Source of the DNA: Sphingopyxis sp. H053
Lineage (GTDB): Bacteria; Pseudomonadota; Alphaproteobacteria; Sphingomonadales; Sphingomonadaceae
Direction: 5' to 3'
Assembly: GCF_001468225.1 (NCBI RefSeq)
Contig: NZ_LNRU01000003.1
Span: 248,001-312,000 of the forward strand
Length of the DNA: 64,000 nucleotides
Shown here: piece after piece, positions 1-8,522 of the stretch
How the letters are laid out: every line of letters starts with the position of its first letter
Numbering within the stretch: position 1 is the first letter of the stretch
Program-made: the position numbers and the translations under genes
Notes under the pieces: generated by a model
What the model was told of the DNA's origin: nothing
Databases searched by the model: none
What the model saw: only the letters and a program-made list of their open reading frames with translations

Positions 1-1419
1 ATGAAGGGTCGCGCAACCATAGTCCTCGATAGCGGGAAAACCTTGGCAAAGCTGAGCCTTTGGTCCGCCGATGGCGTGATGATCGAACGCCGCGTCCACG
101 CCAATGCGCGCATCGAAACGAGCGCCTATCTCGCGCTCGACGCCGCGGGGATCGAAGCGTGGGTCGCCGAGGCGCTGCGCGATTTCGCCAGGCTGGCCGA
201 TGTCGGCGCGATCATCCCCGTCGGGCACGGCGCCGCGGCGGCGATCATCCGCGGCGGCCGCCTCGCCTGCCCGCCGCTCGACTATGAAGATGCGATGCCC
301 GCGAACCTGCGCGCGCGCTATGACGCCGAGCGCGACGCCTTTTCGGACAGCGGCTCGCCTTGCCTTCCCGATGGCCTGAACCTCGGCGCGCAGATCTTCC
401 GGCTCGAGGCGCTCGATCCTGACCTTGCGCGCGCAACGCAAATCCTGCCGTGGGCGCAATATTGGAGCTGGCTGCTGAGCGGGGTCGCAGCGTCGGAATT
501 GACGAGCCTTGGCTGCCACACCGATCTCTGGAACCCGCTGACCGGCACGGCTTCGGCGCTTGCTGAACGCCGCGGATGGGCCGCGCGGCTCGCGCCGCTT
601 CGCCGTGCCGGCGATGTGCTCGGCACGCTGACGCCTGCATGGGTCCAGCGCACCGGCCTTCCCGCCGATACCGAAGTCCATTGCGGGCTGCACGATTCGA
701 ACGCGGCGCTGCTCGCGGCGCGCGGCTTTGCCGAGATTGCCGAAGAGGAATCGACGGTGCTGTCGACGGGCACCTGGTTCGTTGCGATGCGATCGCCCAA
801 GGACGCCGCGTCGATCGATATAAGCGGCCTCGACGAGGCGCGCGACTGCCTGATCAATGTCGATGCGTTCGGCAAACCGATCCCGTCGGCGCGCTTCATG
901 GGCGGGCGCGAGATCGAGACGCTGATCGGGCTCGACACGCGGCAGATCGATATCGCGCCCGACCAGCCCGCGCTGCTCGCGGCGCTTCCCGACGTGCTGG
1001 CAAGCGGCGCGATGGTGTTGCCGACCTTCGCGCCGGGCTTCGGCCCCTTCGCGCACGGACGCGGGCGGTGGATCGCCAGGCCCGACGATCACGCCGCACG
1101 CCGCGCCGCGGTGTCGCTCTATGCCGCGCTGGTCACCGACGCGTCGCTGGGCCTGATCGGCACCCGCGAACGGCTGCTGATCGAAGGGCGCTTTGCCGAG
1201 GGTCAGGTTTTCGTGCGCGCGCTCGCGGCGCTGCGGCCTGACCTGCGCATCTATATCGGCAAGGCGCACAACGATGTGTCCTATGGTGCGCTCCGCCTGA
1301 TCGATGCCGCGCTGCCGCCGGCCGAACCGCTCGAACTGGTGGCGCCGCTCGACGTCGACCTCGCGCCCTATCGCGATCGTTGGCGGCGCGAAGCCGAACG
1401 GGTGGAAGAAGCCGCGTGA
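1..1419 (+). CDS. FGGY-family carbohydrate kinase, probably rhamnulokinase-like
   Basis: ATP-dependent sugar kinase of the FGGY family, 472 aa if the ATG at base 1 is the true start, which the window edge does not allow me to judge. The N-terminal phosphate-binding segment ([13 protein letters not shown], about residues 9-21), a GLHDSN segment near 229 and STGTW near 255 match the two-lobed FGGY fold. It is followed with a 4-base overlap by lldD and then a RhaT-type symporter, so phosphorylation of a rhamnose-derived ketose is the likely job. This is inference from context; fuculokinase or another sugar specificity is possible. Confidence 0.8.
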   Translation: MKGRATIVLDSGKTLAKLSLWSADGVMIERRVHANARIETSAYLALDAAGIEAWVAEALRDFARLADVGAIIPVGHGAAAAIIRGGRLACPPLDYEDAMPANLRARYDAERDAFSDSGSPCLPDGLNLGAQIFRLEALDPDLARATQILPWAQYWSWLLSGVAASELTSLGCHTDLWNPLTGTASALAERRGWAARLAPLRRAGDVLGTLTPAWVQRTGLPADTEVHCGLHDSNAALLAARGFAEIAEEESTVLSTGTWFVAMRSPKDAASIDISGLDEARDCLINVDAFGKPIPSARFMGGREIETLIGLDTRQIDIAPDQPALLAALPDVLASGAMVLPTFAPGFGPFAHGRGRWIARPDDHAARRAAVSLYAALVTDASLGLIGTRERLLIEGRFAEGQVFVRALAALRPDLRIYIGKAHNDVSYGALRLIDAALPPAEPLELVAPLDVDLAPYRDRWRREAERVEEAA

Positions 1420-2558
1420 GACCTGCTTCGATCGGCGATTATCGCGAAGCCGCGCGGCGGCGGCTGCCGCTTTTCCTCTTCGAATATTTCGACGGCGGTT
1501 CCTATGCCGAGCGCACTTTGCGCGCGAATATCGAGGATCTGCAGGATATTTCGCTCCGCCAGCGGGTGCTGAACGACGTCTCGGCGATCGACCTGTCGAC
1601 CAGCCTGTTCGGCCAGCAACTCGCGATGCCGGTTGCGCTCGGCCCGATCGGCCTCGCCGGGATGGCGGCGCGGCGCGGCGAGGTGCAGGCGGCGCGCGCG
1701 GCGGCAGCGAAGGGCGTGCCGTTTACGCTGTCGACCGTTTCGGCCTGCTCCCTCGCCGAGGTCGCGCGGGGCTCGCCGACGCCCTTCTGGTTCCAGCTCT
1801 ATATGGTGCGCGACCGCGGCTTCATGCGGGCGCTGCTTGACGAGGCGAGTGCCGCGTGCTGCCCGGTGCTGGTGTTTACCGTCGATATGCCGCTCCCCGG
1901 CGCGCGCTATCGCGACGTTCGCTCGGGGCTTTCGGGCGCGGCAAACTGGCGCGGACAGGCGCGGCGCGTCGGTCAGGCCATGGCCCGCCCCGGCTGGGCA
2001 TGGGACGTGGGGCTCAACGGCCGGCCGCACCAGCTCGGCAATGTCGCGCCGCTTCTCGGGCCGAAATCGGGGCTCGAGGATTTCCTCGGCTGGATGAAGG
2101 ATAATTTCGATCCGGGCGTGACGTGGGCCGACCTCGATTTCGTGCGCTCGCACTGGAAAGGGCCGATCGTCGTCAAGGGCATTCTCGACGCCGACGACGC
2201 GCGCCGCGCTGCGGAGGCCGGGGTCGACGGGATCATCGTGTCGAACCATGGCGGGCGCCAACTCGACGGGGTGCCGTCGGTCGCGCGTGCGCTGCCCGCG
2301 ATCGCCGATGCGGTCGGCGACCGGCTGACGGTGCTGGCCGACGGCGGGGTACGATCGGGGCTCGACGTCGTGCGCATGCTCGCGCTCGGAGCGCGAGGCG
2401 TGCTGCTCGGCCGCGCATGGGCGTTTGCGCTGGCCGCGGACGGCGAACGCGGCGTGCGTCATGTGCTCGACCTGATCGAGGCCGAAATGCGCGTCGCGAT
2501 GGCGCTTACCGGGGTGACCGGGGTGGACAGGATCGGGCCGGAGACATTAGCCGCCTGA
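1416..2558 (+). CDS. lldD: L-lactate dehydrogenase (FMN-dependent, LldD type)
   Basis: Oxidises L-lactate to pyruvate with FMN and feeds electrons to the respiratory chain at the membrane. The product resembles E. coli LldD from end to end: N-terminal [20 protein letters not shown], the substrate/FMN region [13 protein letters not shown], and the catalytic His in [11 protein letters not shown] (about residue 278). I chose the GTG at 1416, which overlaps the kinase stop as GTGA and gives 380 aa, the family size; an upstream in-frame ATG at 1380 lies deep inside the kinase gene. Together with a RhaT-like transporter it fits the final step when rhamnose breakdown goes through L-lactaldehyde and L-lactate. 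Confidence 0.92.
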   Translation: MRPASIGDYREAARRRLPLFLFEYFDGGSYAERTLRANIEDLQDISLRQRVLNDVSAIDLSTSLFGQQLAMPVALGPIGLAGMAARRGEVQAARAAAAKGVPFTLSTVSACSLAEVARGSPTPFWFQLYMVRDRGFMRALLDEASAACCPVLVFTVDMPLPGARYRDVRSGLSGAANWRGQARRVGQAMARPGWAWDVGLNGRPHQLGNVAPLLGPKSGLEDFLGWMKDNFDPGVTWADLDFVRSHWKGPIVVKGILDADDARRAAEAGVDGIIVSNHGGRQLDGVPSVARALPAIADAVGDRLTVLADGGVRSGLDVVRMLALGARGVLLGRAWAFALAADGERGVRHVLDLIEAEMRVAMALTGVTGVDRIGPETLAA

Positions 2559-2580
2559 TGAGGACGAGGGGAGAAAGAGG

Positions 2581-3642
2581 ATGGATGCGAACCCGCTGCT
2601 CGGCGTGTTCTTTCACTGGCTCGGCGGGCTGTCGTCGGCGAGCTTCTATGTGCCGTACAAGCGCATCCGCGCCTGGTCGTGGGAGATTTTCTGGATCACC
2701 GGCGGCATCTTCTCGTGGCTCCTCGCGCCCTGGCTGTTCGCGTCGATCCAGACGCATGACCTGATCGGCGTGCTCAGCCGCACGCCCGGCGATATCTGGT
2801 TCTGGTGCTGGTTCTGGGGCGCGATGTGGGGGCTTGGCGGGCTGACCTTCGGGCTCACGATGCGCTACCTCGGCCTCTCGCTCGGCATGGCTGTGGCGCT
2901 CGGACTGACGACGGTGATCGGCACGATGGGACCGCCGATCTTTCGCGGCACCTTGGGCGAGCTGTTCGCGACGAGCAGCGGGCAGACGGTGTTCCTCGGC
3001 ATCGCGATCACGCTTGTAGGGATTGTCATTGTCGCGCAGGCGGGGCGGCGCAAGGAACGCGAGATGGGCGCGACGATCGCCGAGGCCGACAAGTCCGAGT
3101 TCAACCTGCGCAAAGGCCTCGCGATCGCGGTCTTCTCGGGCATCATGTCGGGCTGTTTCGCCTGGGGACTCGACGCCGGCGCGCCGATCCGCGAGCTGAC
3201 GCTCAAGGCCGGGACCGATCCGCTATGGCAGGGGCTGCCCGTGCTCTGCGTCGTGCTGCTCGGCGGGCTGACGACCAACCTGATCTGGTGCGGCATATTG
3301 ATCGCGCGCAACCGCAGCGTGCGCCAGTTCGCCGGCGAGGCCGCGCCCGGCGCGACCGAAAGGCCGCCGCTCGCGCTCAACTATGGCCTCGCCGCGCTCG
3401 GCGGCACGCTCTGGTATTTCCAGTTCTTTTTCTACACGATGGGCGAAAGCCAGATGGGGCGCTTCGGCTTTTCGAGCTGGACGCTCCACATGGCGAGCAT
3501 CATCCTTTTCTCGACGCTCTGGGGCTTCGCGCTCAAGGAATGGGCGCCCGCGGGCCAGCGCACGCGCGCGCTGGTGTGGCTGGGGATCGCGGTGCTCATG
3601 ACCTCGACCGTCGTGATCGGGCTCGGCAACAGCCTCGCGTAG
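2581..3642 (+). CDS. rhaT: L-rhamnose/proton symporter, RhaT family
   Basis: Inner-membrane sugar permease of 353 aa with about ten hydrophobic helices. The N-terminal stretch LLGVFFHWLGGLSSASFYVPYKRIRAWSWE and the internal GLTTVIGTMGPPIF segment are characteristic of RhaT. It lies 22 bp after lldD, so it should be cotranscribed with the kinase and lldD. Outer-membrane entry would need a TonB receptor, probably upstream of this window. Specificity for L-rhamnose is inferred from the family. Confidence 0.88.
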   Translation: MDANPLLGVFFHWLGGLSSASFYVPYKRIRAWSWEIFWITGGIFSWLLAPWLFASIQTHDLIGVLSRTPGDIWFWCWFWGAMWGLGGLTFGLTMRYLGLSLGMAVALGLTTVIGTMGPPIFRGTLGELFATSSGQTVFLGIAITLVGIVIVAQAGRRKEREMGATIAEADKSEFNLRKGLAIAVFSGIMSGCFAWGLDAGAPIRELTLKAGTDPLWQGLPVLCVVLLGGLTTNLIWCGILIARNRSVRQFAGEAAPGATERPPLALNYGLAALGGTLWYFQFFFYTMGESQMGRFGFSSWTLHMASIILFSTLWGFALKEWAPAGQRTRALVWLGIAVLMTSTVVIGLGNSLA

Positions 3643-3646
3643 CGTT

Positions 3647-4270
3647 CTAGGCAGGCGTGGTGGCGAGTTCGCCGCGCGCCTGCCGGAACACCTCGACGCT
3701 GCCCCAGATCGCGAGCGCGGCCATGATCGCCGCGACGGCGAGGTCGGGCCAGCTGCGCCCCGTGCCGAACACACCGAGCGCGGCGCCCATCACCGCGATA
3801 TTGCCGATCGCGTCGTTGCGCGAGCAGATCCACACCGAACGCATGTTCGCATCGCCGGTGCGGTAGCGATAGAGCATCAGCGCGACCGCGACATTGGCGG
3901 CGAGCGCAAGCGCCCCGATCAGCCCCATCGTCTCGGCATGCGGCGCCGATCCGGTAATGAACCCCCAGACCGCCGACCCGAACACCCACAGGCCAAAGAC
4001 GAGCATCGTCCCCGCCTTCAGCAACGCGGCGCGCGCGCGCCAGGCGAGCGCCATGCCCGCGACGCCGAGGCTGATCGCATAATTGGCACTGTCGCCAAGG
4101 AAATCGAGCGCATCGGCCTGCAGCGCGCGCGAATCCGCCGCGACGCCCGCGACGATTTCGACGCCGAACATCGCCGCGTTGATGATGAGCGCGATCCAAA
4201 GGATACGCCGCCATGTGGGGTCATTGAGTGCGGTCTTGCCGCTTTTGCCGGCACAGCATTGATCGGCCAC
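3647..4270 (-). CDS. Cation diffusion facilitator (CDF) family transporter, short form
   Basis: Inner-membrane metal/proton antiporter of 207 aa with six hydrophobic segments and no C-terminal cytoplasmic metal-sensing domain. Helix II carries the CDF acidic motif ADALDFLGD and helix V carries NDAIGN, both positions that bind the transported metal. The N-terminus is cysteine-rich (DQCCAGK). The GTG start at 4270 has AGGAG about 8 nt upstream. It is divergent from the MerR regulator and has a MerR-type promoter, so it is probably induced by Zn, Cd or Co. The exact metal cannot be read from the sequence. Confidence 0.85.
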   Translation of the reverse strand: MADQCCAGKSGKTALNDPTWRRILWIALIINAAMFGVEIVAGVAADSRALQADALDFLGDSANYAISLGVAGMALAWRARAALLKAGTMLVFGLWVFGSAVWGFITGSAPHAETMGLIGALALAANVAVALMLYRYRTGDANMRSVWICSRNDAIGNIAVMGAALGVFGTGRSWPDLAVAAIMAALAIWGSVEVFRQARGELATTPA

Positions 4271-4304
4271 GTCGAAAGCTCCTGTTATCTTCGAGTCGGC
4301 ACCC

Positions 4305-4335
4305 TATATGCACCCCGTAGCAACTACAGGGTCAA
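4305..4335 (-). promoter_or_regulatory. MerR-type promoter/operator of the CDF gene
   Basis: On the minus strand TTGACC (4335-4330) and CATATA (4310-4305) are separated by 19 bp, the over-long spacer typical of MerR-controlled promoters. An imperfect dyad, ACCCYGTAG..CTACRGGGT, fills the spacer (4312-4332). The -35 hexamer ends only 3 bp before the merR start codon, so the regulator probably also represses its own synthesis. Confidence 0.8.
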
Positions 4336-4338
4336 GCG

Positions 4339-4749
4339 ATGAAAATCGGCGAACTGTCGCGGGCGACCGGGACCAATATCGAAACCATCCGCTATTACGA
4401 GCGCATCGGGCTGCTTCCCGCGCCGGATCGCACCGCGGCGAATTACCGCAGCTATGGCGATGCGCACCGGTCGCGGCTGAGCTTCGTGCGCCATTCGCGC
4501 GATCTGGGCTTCACGATCGAGGAGATCCGGTCGCTCCTCGATCTGTCGGACGATCCGGCGCGCGACTGCAGCGAGGCCGACCGGATCGCTACGCGGCATC
4601 TGGAACAGGTCGAGGAAAAGATCGCGCAGCTTACGCTGCTTCGCGATGAGCTCACGCGCATCGTCGGGCGCTGCCGCGGGGGTGTTGCCGCCGATTGCCG
4701 CGTGATCGAGGCGCTCGGCGACCATAGCCACTGCGAAAGCGCGCACTGA
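4339..4749 (+). CDS. MerR family metal-responsive regulator (CadR/PbrR/ZntR-like)
   Basis: Transcription activator of 136 aa. The N-terminal winged helix (KIGELSRATGTNIETIRYYERIGLL) is textbook MerR. A long dimerisation helix follows, then cysteines at about 75, 112 and 119 and a C-terminal HSHCESAH tail, the pattern of cadmium/lead/zinc sensors such as CadR. It is divergent from the CDF transporter and should twist the 19-bp-spacer promoter between them when metal binds. No good Shine-Dalgarno sequence is visible before the ATG, because the operator occupies that space. Metal identity remains open. Confidence 0.88.
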   Translation: MKIGELSRATGTNIETIRYYERIGLLPAPDRTAANYRSYGDAHRSRLSFVRHSRDLGFTIEEIRSLLDLSDDPARDCSEADRIATRHLEQVEEKIAQLTLLRDELTRIVGRCRGGVAADCRVIEALGDHSHCESAH

Positions 4750-4768
4750 TTTGGGGAATAAGGTGGGA

Positions 4769-4822
4769 CGATTCTGTTGCCCGGCTCGTCCCCAGCCGCT
4801 GGTATCCGATTCTGTTGCCCGG
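4769..4822 (+). repeat. 16-bp direct repeat downstream of the tmRNA tag
   Basis: CGATTCTGTTGCCCGG occurs at 4769-4784 and again at 4807-4822. The second copy abuts a perfect palindrome, CGGTTCGGTCCGAACCG (4820-4836). The pair lies just past the tag end of ssrA, where the coding RNA must be processed or terminated. Confidence 0.85.
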
Positions 4823-4839
4823 TTCGGTCCGAACCGCGT

Positions 4840-5118
4840 TCTATTTGTCTAACCTTAGGCCGTGAGGCTTATCGGTTAGGCAGCCAGAGCGAGTGCTTCG
4901 TTATCGTTAGCACCTATTGGTTTTGAGCCTTGAACGGGTTACTCAGCCCGGGCAAAAATATCGTCTTTGAACACACGTCGATCCTGGTTCGGCCCCGTCA
5001 GAAACCCGCGCGCCCATCAAAGAAACGCGGGTTTGTGGTGGAGCCGCCGGGTACTGCCCCCGGGTCCGCTGTGTCTATTCCACGACACCATTTATCACCA
5101 TAGCCGGCCGAAACCGGC
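4840..5118 (-). ncRNA. ssrA: tmRNA (ssrA), circularly permuted two-piece form
   Basis: Rescues stalled ribosomes. Read on the minus strand, the acceptor piece comes first and ends in GGCTCCACCA with encoded CCA at 5036. A spacer of about 39 nt (5035-4997) contains a CG-rich hairpin. The coding piece starts GGGGCCGAACCAGGATCGAC at 4996. GGGGCCG pairs with CGGCTCC, including the G3-U pair recognised by alanyl-tRNA synthetase. The tag reading frame at 4911-4876 encodes ANDNEALALAA followed by TAA. This gene order is the alphaproteobacterial permutation. The 5' end is estimated from the promoter; the 3' end (between about 4840 and 4785) is not fixed. Confidence 0.93.
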
Positions 5119-5124
5119 ACGAGT

Positions 5125-5153
5125 GATATAGGGTGCCCGCGCGCCGATGGAAA
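5125..5153 (-). promoter_or_regulatory. Putative promoter of ssrA
   Basis: On the minus strand TTTCCA (5153-5148) and TATATC (5130-5125) are separated by 17 bp and sit just before the acceptor piece, placing the start near 5118. Both hexamers match the sigma-70 consensus at 4 of 6 positions. Confidence 0.5.
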
Positions 5154-5182
5154 GGGCGCGCGTGCAATTCATCGCGGATAGG

Positions 5183-5605
5183 TCACGCCTTCTTTCTCAG
5201 CTCGTCGCGGATTTCGGTAAGGATATCAATCTCGGTCGGGCCGGCAGGCGTCTCCTCGGCCGGCTTGATGAATTTGGCCGCCTGCCGCACCAGCAGAAAC
5301 ACCACGAAGGCGAGCAGGATGAAATTGATCACCGCGGTGACGAAGCTGCCGAGCGCCATCACATTCGCGCCGGTCGCCTTCGCCGCGGCCAGCGTCATGC
5401 CCGCGGCCACCTTGTCGCCGCCCGACAGCACCAGATACTGGTTGGTGAAATCGACCCCGCCGCCAGTGACGAAGCCGATGAAGGGCATCAGCACATCGTC
5501 GGTCAGCGACTTGACGATCGTCCCGAACGCCGCGCCGATAATGACGCCGACGGCCAGCCCCATCACATTGCCCTGGTTCAGGAATGCCTTGAAATCCTTG
5601 ATCAT
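5183..5605 (-). CDS. mscL: Large-conductance mechanosensitive channel MscL
   Basis: Homopentameric inner-membrane channel that opens under membrane tension and releases solutes during osmotic downshock. The 140-aa product has the conserved N-terminal amphipathic helix and TM1 (MIKDFKAFLNQGNVMGLAVGVIIGAAF), a periplasmic loop, TM2 (FVTAVINFILLAFVVFLLV) and a charged C-terminal helix. Length is normal for the family. It stands alone, convergent with no neighbour; ssrA follows on the same strand with its own promoter. Confidence 0.97.
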   Translation of the reverse strand: MIKDFKAFLNQGNVMGLAVGVIIGAAFGTIVKSLTDDVLMPFIGFVTGGGVDFTNQYLVLSGGDKVAAGMTLAAAKATGANVMALGSFVTAVINFILLAFVVFLLVRQAAKFIKPAEETPAGPTEIDILTEIRDELRKKA

Positions 5606-5747
5606 GTACCAACCCCTTTGGTCGCTGCGCCTGTCATTCCAGACTGCATGACACGATTATCCGCGTCAATGATTGCGGGGTGCGAAGCGTCTTACTATAT
5701 TAAACCAGTTGGCGCGGCGCCCTGCCGCGCGGAGGGAGTGTCCGACC

Positions 5748-6344
5748 ATGACTTTGCGTTCCGCCCGTTGGTTGATTGTGCCCGTTGCCGCGATGTCGCT
5801 GTCCGCTTGCGGCATCAACAGCGTTCCCACCAAGGAAGAAGCCGCCAAAGCCAAGTGGGCGAACGTCGAAGCCGCGTATCAGCGCCGCGCCGACCTGATC
5901 CCCAATCTCGTCGAAACCGCCAAGGGTGCCTCGCAGATCGAGCAGTCGACGCTCGAAGGCGTGATCCAGGCGCGCGCCTCGGCGACGCAGGTCAAGCTCA
6001 GCACCGACGACCTCGAAGATCCCGCGAAGGTGCAGGCGTTCCAGCAAGCGCAGGGCAATGTGTCCGGCGCGCTCGGCCGCCTTCTTGCCACGGTAGAAGC
6101 CTACCCCGACCTCAAGAGCCAGGCGCGCTTCGCCGACCTGATGACCCAGCTTGAGGGCACCGAAAACCGGATCAACGTGTCGGTTCAGGATTATAATGGC
6201 GCGGTGCAGGATTATAACACGACGATCCGCACCTTCCCCGACATCATCGGCGCCAAGATCGTCCATGGCGCGCAGCCGATGACCCCCTACAAGGCGATCA
6301 CGCCCAACGCCAACCAGGCGCCGAAGGTCGATTTCGGCAAATAA
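5748..6344 (+). CDS. lemA: LemA family lipoprotein
   Basis: Envelope protein of 198 aa with mostly helical predicted fold. The signal sequence ends in a lipobox (MSLSAC, Cys about residue 21), so it should be lipid-anchored. The segment KWANVEAAYQRRADLIPNLVETAKG is the LemA hallmark. The ATG at 5748 follows a GGAGGGAG ribosome site; an in-frame extension to 5673 lacks one and would bury the signal peptide. It is the first gene of a three-gene operon with two TPM-domain genes. The molecular role of LemA is not established. Confidence 0.92.
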   Translation: MTLRSARWLIVPVAAMSLSACGINSVPTKEEAAKAKWANVEAAYQRRADLIPNLVETAKGASQIEQSTLEGVIQARASATQVKLSTDDLEDPAKVQAFQQAQGNVSGALGRLLATVEAYPDLKSQARFADLMTQLEGTENRINVSVQDYNGAVQDYNTTIRTFPDIIGAKIVHGAQPMTPYKAITPNANQAPKVDFGK

Positions 6345-6345
6345 G

Positions 6346-7065
6346 GTGGCCCTGACCGCCCTTTTGCGTCCACTGGTAACAGCGGCCCTGACCGGGCTGC
6401 TGGTACTGGCGGGACCCGCCGCCGCGCAGACCTTTCCCAAGCTCGCGGGCAATCCGGTCGTCGATCAGGCTGACATCATCCCGGCGGCCGAGGAAGCGGC
6501 GCTCAACACGCAGCTCCTCGAACTCGAGAAGACGACGGGGCACCAGCTTGTCGTCGCGACGGTCAGCGACCTCGAAGGCAATGATGTTTCGGAATATGGC
6601 TACAAGCTGGGCCGCGCCTGGGGGATCGGCGACGAAGCGAAGGACGACGGCGTCGTTTTCCTGATCGCGCCGAACGAGCGGCGGATGAATATCGCGGTGG
6701 GCCTCGGGCTCGAACCGGTGCTGACCGACGCGCTGTCGGGGCGGATCATCCGCGACGTTGTGACGCCCAAGTTCAAGGCGGGCGACATGCCGGGTGGCAT
6801 CCAGGACGGCGTCAATGCGATCGCGCAGCAGATCCAGCTGCCGCCCGAGGAGGCCGCGGCACGGGCGAAAGCAGCGGATTCCGCCGAACGCGACCGCGCC
6901 GACGACGGCAATTTCGGCGGACTTTTCTTCGTCGGCTTCATCATCCTGATCTTCTTCGTCCTGCCGATGCTCTCGCGCCTCGGGCGGCGGGGCAAGAAGC
7001 GGGGCAAGGGCCGGCCATGGGATGCGCCGATCATCATCTGGGGCGGCGCCTCGGGCGGCTGGTAG
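6346..7065 (+). CDS. TPM domain-containing membrane protein (YgcG-like)
   Basis: The GTG start is 1 base after the lemA stop, so the two are cotranslated. The 239-aa product has a signal peptide (to about AQTFPK), then a TPM domain (VVDQADIIPAAEEAALNTQL through GIQDGVNAIAQQI, roughly 35-160), a linker, one transmembrane helix (LFFVGFIILIFFVLPML) and a short basic, Gly-rich tail. TPM proteins next to LemA are a recurring envelope pair of unknown biochemical role; phosphatase activity was reported for a distant plant member and should not be assumed here. Confidence 0.88.
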   Translation: MALTALLRPLVTAALTGLLVLAGPAAAQTFPKLAGNPVVDQADIIPAAEEAALNTQLLELEKTTGHQLVVATVSDLEGNDVSEYGYKLGRAWGIGDEAKDDGVVFLIAPNERRMNIAVGLGLEPVLTDALSGRIIRDVVTPKFKAGDMPGGIQDGVNAIAQQIQLPPEEAAARAKAADSAERDRADDGNFGGLFFVGFIILIFFVLPMLSRLGRRGKKRGKGRPWDAPIIIWGGASGGW

Positions 7066-7077
7066 GGGACGCAGGAT

Positions 7078-7764
7078 ATGCCACATAAAGTCAGCCATGT
7101 GAGCGAGGCCGATCACGACATCGTGACCGCGGCGGTCGCCGCGGCCGAGGCGCACACCAGCGGTGAGATCGTCACTGTCGTTGCGGCGAAGTCGAACGAT
7201 TATGACGATGTCGCGCTCGTCTGGGCGAGCGTCATCGCGTTCATCGCGATGTCGGTGATCGCGCTGTTCCCCGAATTCTACCGCGGCCTGTACGACCGCC
7301 TGACCGGCGGCTGGGGGCACGATCTCACCGCCAATCAGTGGCTTGGAACGGTGATTGCCGTGGGCGTGCTCAAATGGATCGGCATGTGGCTGATATTGCT
7401 GTGGCGCCCGCTCCGGATGGCGCTGACCCCTCGCGCGATCAAGGCGCAGCGCGTCCGCGCCCGCGCGATCGACCTGTTCAAGGTCGGGACCGAGGCCAAG
7501 ACGCTCGGCCGCACCGGCGTCCTCCTCTACCTCAGCCTGAAAGAGCATCGCGCCGACATCGTCGCCGACGAAGCGATCGCCGCAAAGGTCACCCCCGAAA
7601 TCTGGGGCAATGCGATGGCCGCGCTGATCGAGCGCGTGCGCGTCGGCAAGCCCGGCGAAGGCATGGCCGAGGCGGTGCGCCAGATGGGCATCGTGCTCGC
7701 GCAGCATTTCCCCAAGGGCGATGAAAATCCCAACGAACTTCCCGACCGCCTGATCGAGATTTAA
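7078..7764 (+). CDS. Second TPM domain membrane protein
   Basis: Product of 228 aa, 12 bp after the preceding TPM gene. A short N-terminal stretch (VSEADHDIVTAAVAAAEAHTSGEIV) resembles the start of the TPM fold, followed by two hydrophobic helices (about 42-62 and 90-110) and a C-terminal soluble part (IKAQRVRARAIDLFKVGTEAKTLGRTGVLLYLSLKEHRADIVAD) typical of the partner that accompanies LemA and the first TPM protein. The three are likely one envelope complex; function unknown. Confidence 0.85.
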   Translation: MPHKVSHVSEADHDIVTAAVAAAEAHTSGEIVTVVAAKSNDYDDVALVWASVIAFIAMSVIALFPEFYRGLYDRLTGGWGHDLTANQWLGTVIAVGVLKWIGMWLILLWRPLRMALTPRAIKAQRVRARAIDLFKVGTEAKTLGRTGVLLYLSLKEHRADIVADEAIAAKVTPEIWGNAMAALIERVRVGKPGEGMAEAVRQMGIVLAQHFPKGDENPNELPDRLIEI

Positions 7765-7773
7765 TCCCATCGT

Positions 7774-7861
7774 CATTGTGAGGGCCGAAGGCCCGTGGCA
7801 ATCCAGAGCGGTGCAAGGCCGCTCTGGATTGCTTCCCCCGGCCTTCGCCGGGGTCACAATG
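7774..7861. repeat. Palindromic intergenic element with CATTGTGA ends
   Basis: An 88-bp element is bounded by inverted CATTGTGA (7774-7781) and TCACAATG (7854-7861). In its centre lies a long hairpin, GCAATCCAGAGCGG paired with CCGCTCTGGATTGC (about 7798-7832). It fills the gap between the TPM operon and the NUDIX gene and may act as terminator or mRNA end. This kind of element is commonly dispersed in sphingomonad genomes. Confidence 0.8.
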
Positions 7862-7876
7862 AAGATAAGGACAGAT

Positions 7877-8425
7877 ATGACCCGCCCCTCCCCCGACGCC
7901 CCCATCGAGACGCGATGGGAAGGCCGCTTCATCTCCGTCAAGCAGCAGGGGACGTGGGAATATGTCTCGCGCGCCCGCGGCATCCACGCCGCGGTGATCC
8001 TCGCGATCGACGAGGATAGCGACGGGCGTCACGTCATATTGGTCGAACAATATCGCGTGCCGCTGAAGGTGAATTGCCTTGAGCTACCCGCGGGGCTGGT
8101 CGGCGACGACACCGCCGGCGAGGCATCGGAGATCGCGGCGCAGCGCGAACTCGAAGAAGAGACCGGCTATCGCGCCGACCATTGGCGTGTCGTCGGCGAA
8201 TTCTACAGCTCGCCGGGCATGGTCAGCGAAAGCTTCACCTTGCTGATCGCGACCGGATTGACGAAGATAAGCGAAGGCGGCGGGGTCGATGGGGAGGATA
8301 TCATCGTCCACCGTGTCCCGCTGGACAGTGTCGCCGATTTCGTCGCGGCAAAGCGCGCCGAAGGCTGCGGGATCGATGTACGCGTCGCGATGCTGCTGGC
8401 GGGCGGATTGCTGGGGAACCTCTAA
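7877..8425 (+). CDS. NUDIX hydrolase (ADP-ribose pyrophosphatase-like)
   Basis: Hydrolyses a nucleoside diphosphate linked to another moiety; ADP-ribose is the likely substrate by resemblance. The NUDIX box is complete, from the Gly in LVGDDTAGE to RELEEETGY (around residues 76-98). The chosen ATG at 7877 has AAGGA 5 nt upstream and gives 182 aa; an alternative ATG at 7859 lies on the end of the preceding palindromic repeat. Cytoplasmic, apparently a single-gene unit. Confidence 0.85.
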   Translation: MTRPSPDAPIETRWEGRFISVKQQGTWEYVSRARGIHAAVILAIDEDSDGRHVILVEQYRVPLKVNCLELPAGLVGDDTAGEASEIAAQRELEEETGYRADHWRVVGEFYSSPGMVSESFTLLIATGLTKISEGGGVDGEDIIVHRVPLDSVADFVAAKRAEGCGIDVRVAMLLAGGLLGNL

Positions 8426-8428
8426 CCC

Positions 8429-8508
8429 GTTCGTGTCGAGCGAAGTCGAGACACCCCTCAGCCTTGCGCTACCCCGAGGGGCATCTCGACTTCGCTCGAT
8501 GCGAGCGG
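8429..8508. repeat. Palindromic repeat, TCGAGCGAAGTCGAGA family, copy 1
   Basis: An 80-bp near-palindrome with arms TGTCGAGCGAAGTCGAGACA and CATCTCGACTTCGCTCGATG. A second, inverted copy with roughly 90 percent identity lies at 36691-36771. It sits between convergent nudix and rhomboid genes and could terminate both. Confidence 0.88.
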
Positions 8509-8522
8509 AATTTTAGGACCCG

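Noticed and set aside
5133-5651. Plus-strand open frames over mscL
   Set aside because: Antisense shadows of the clear mscL gene.
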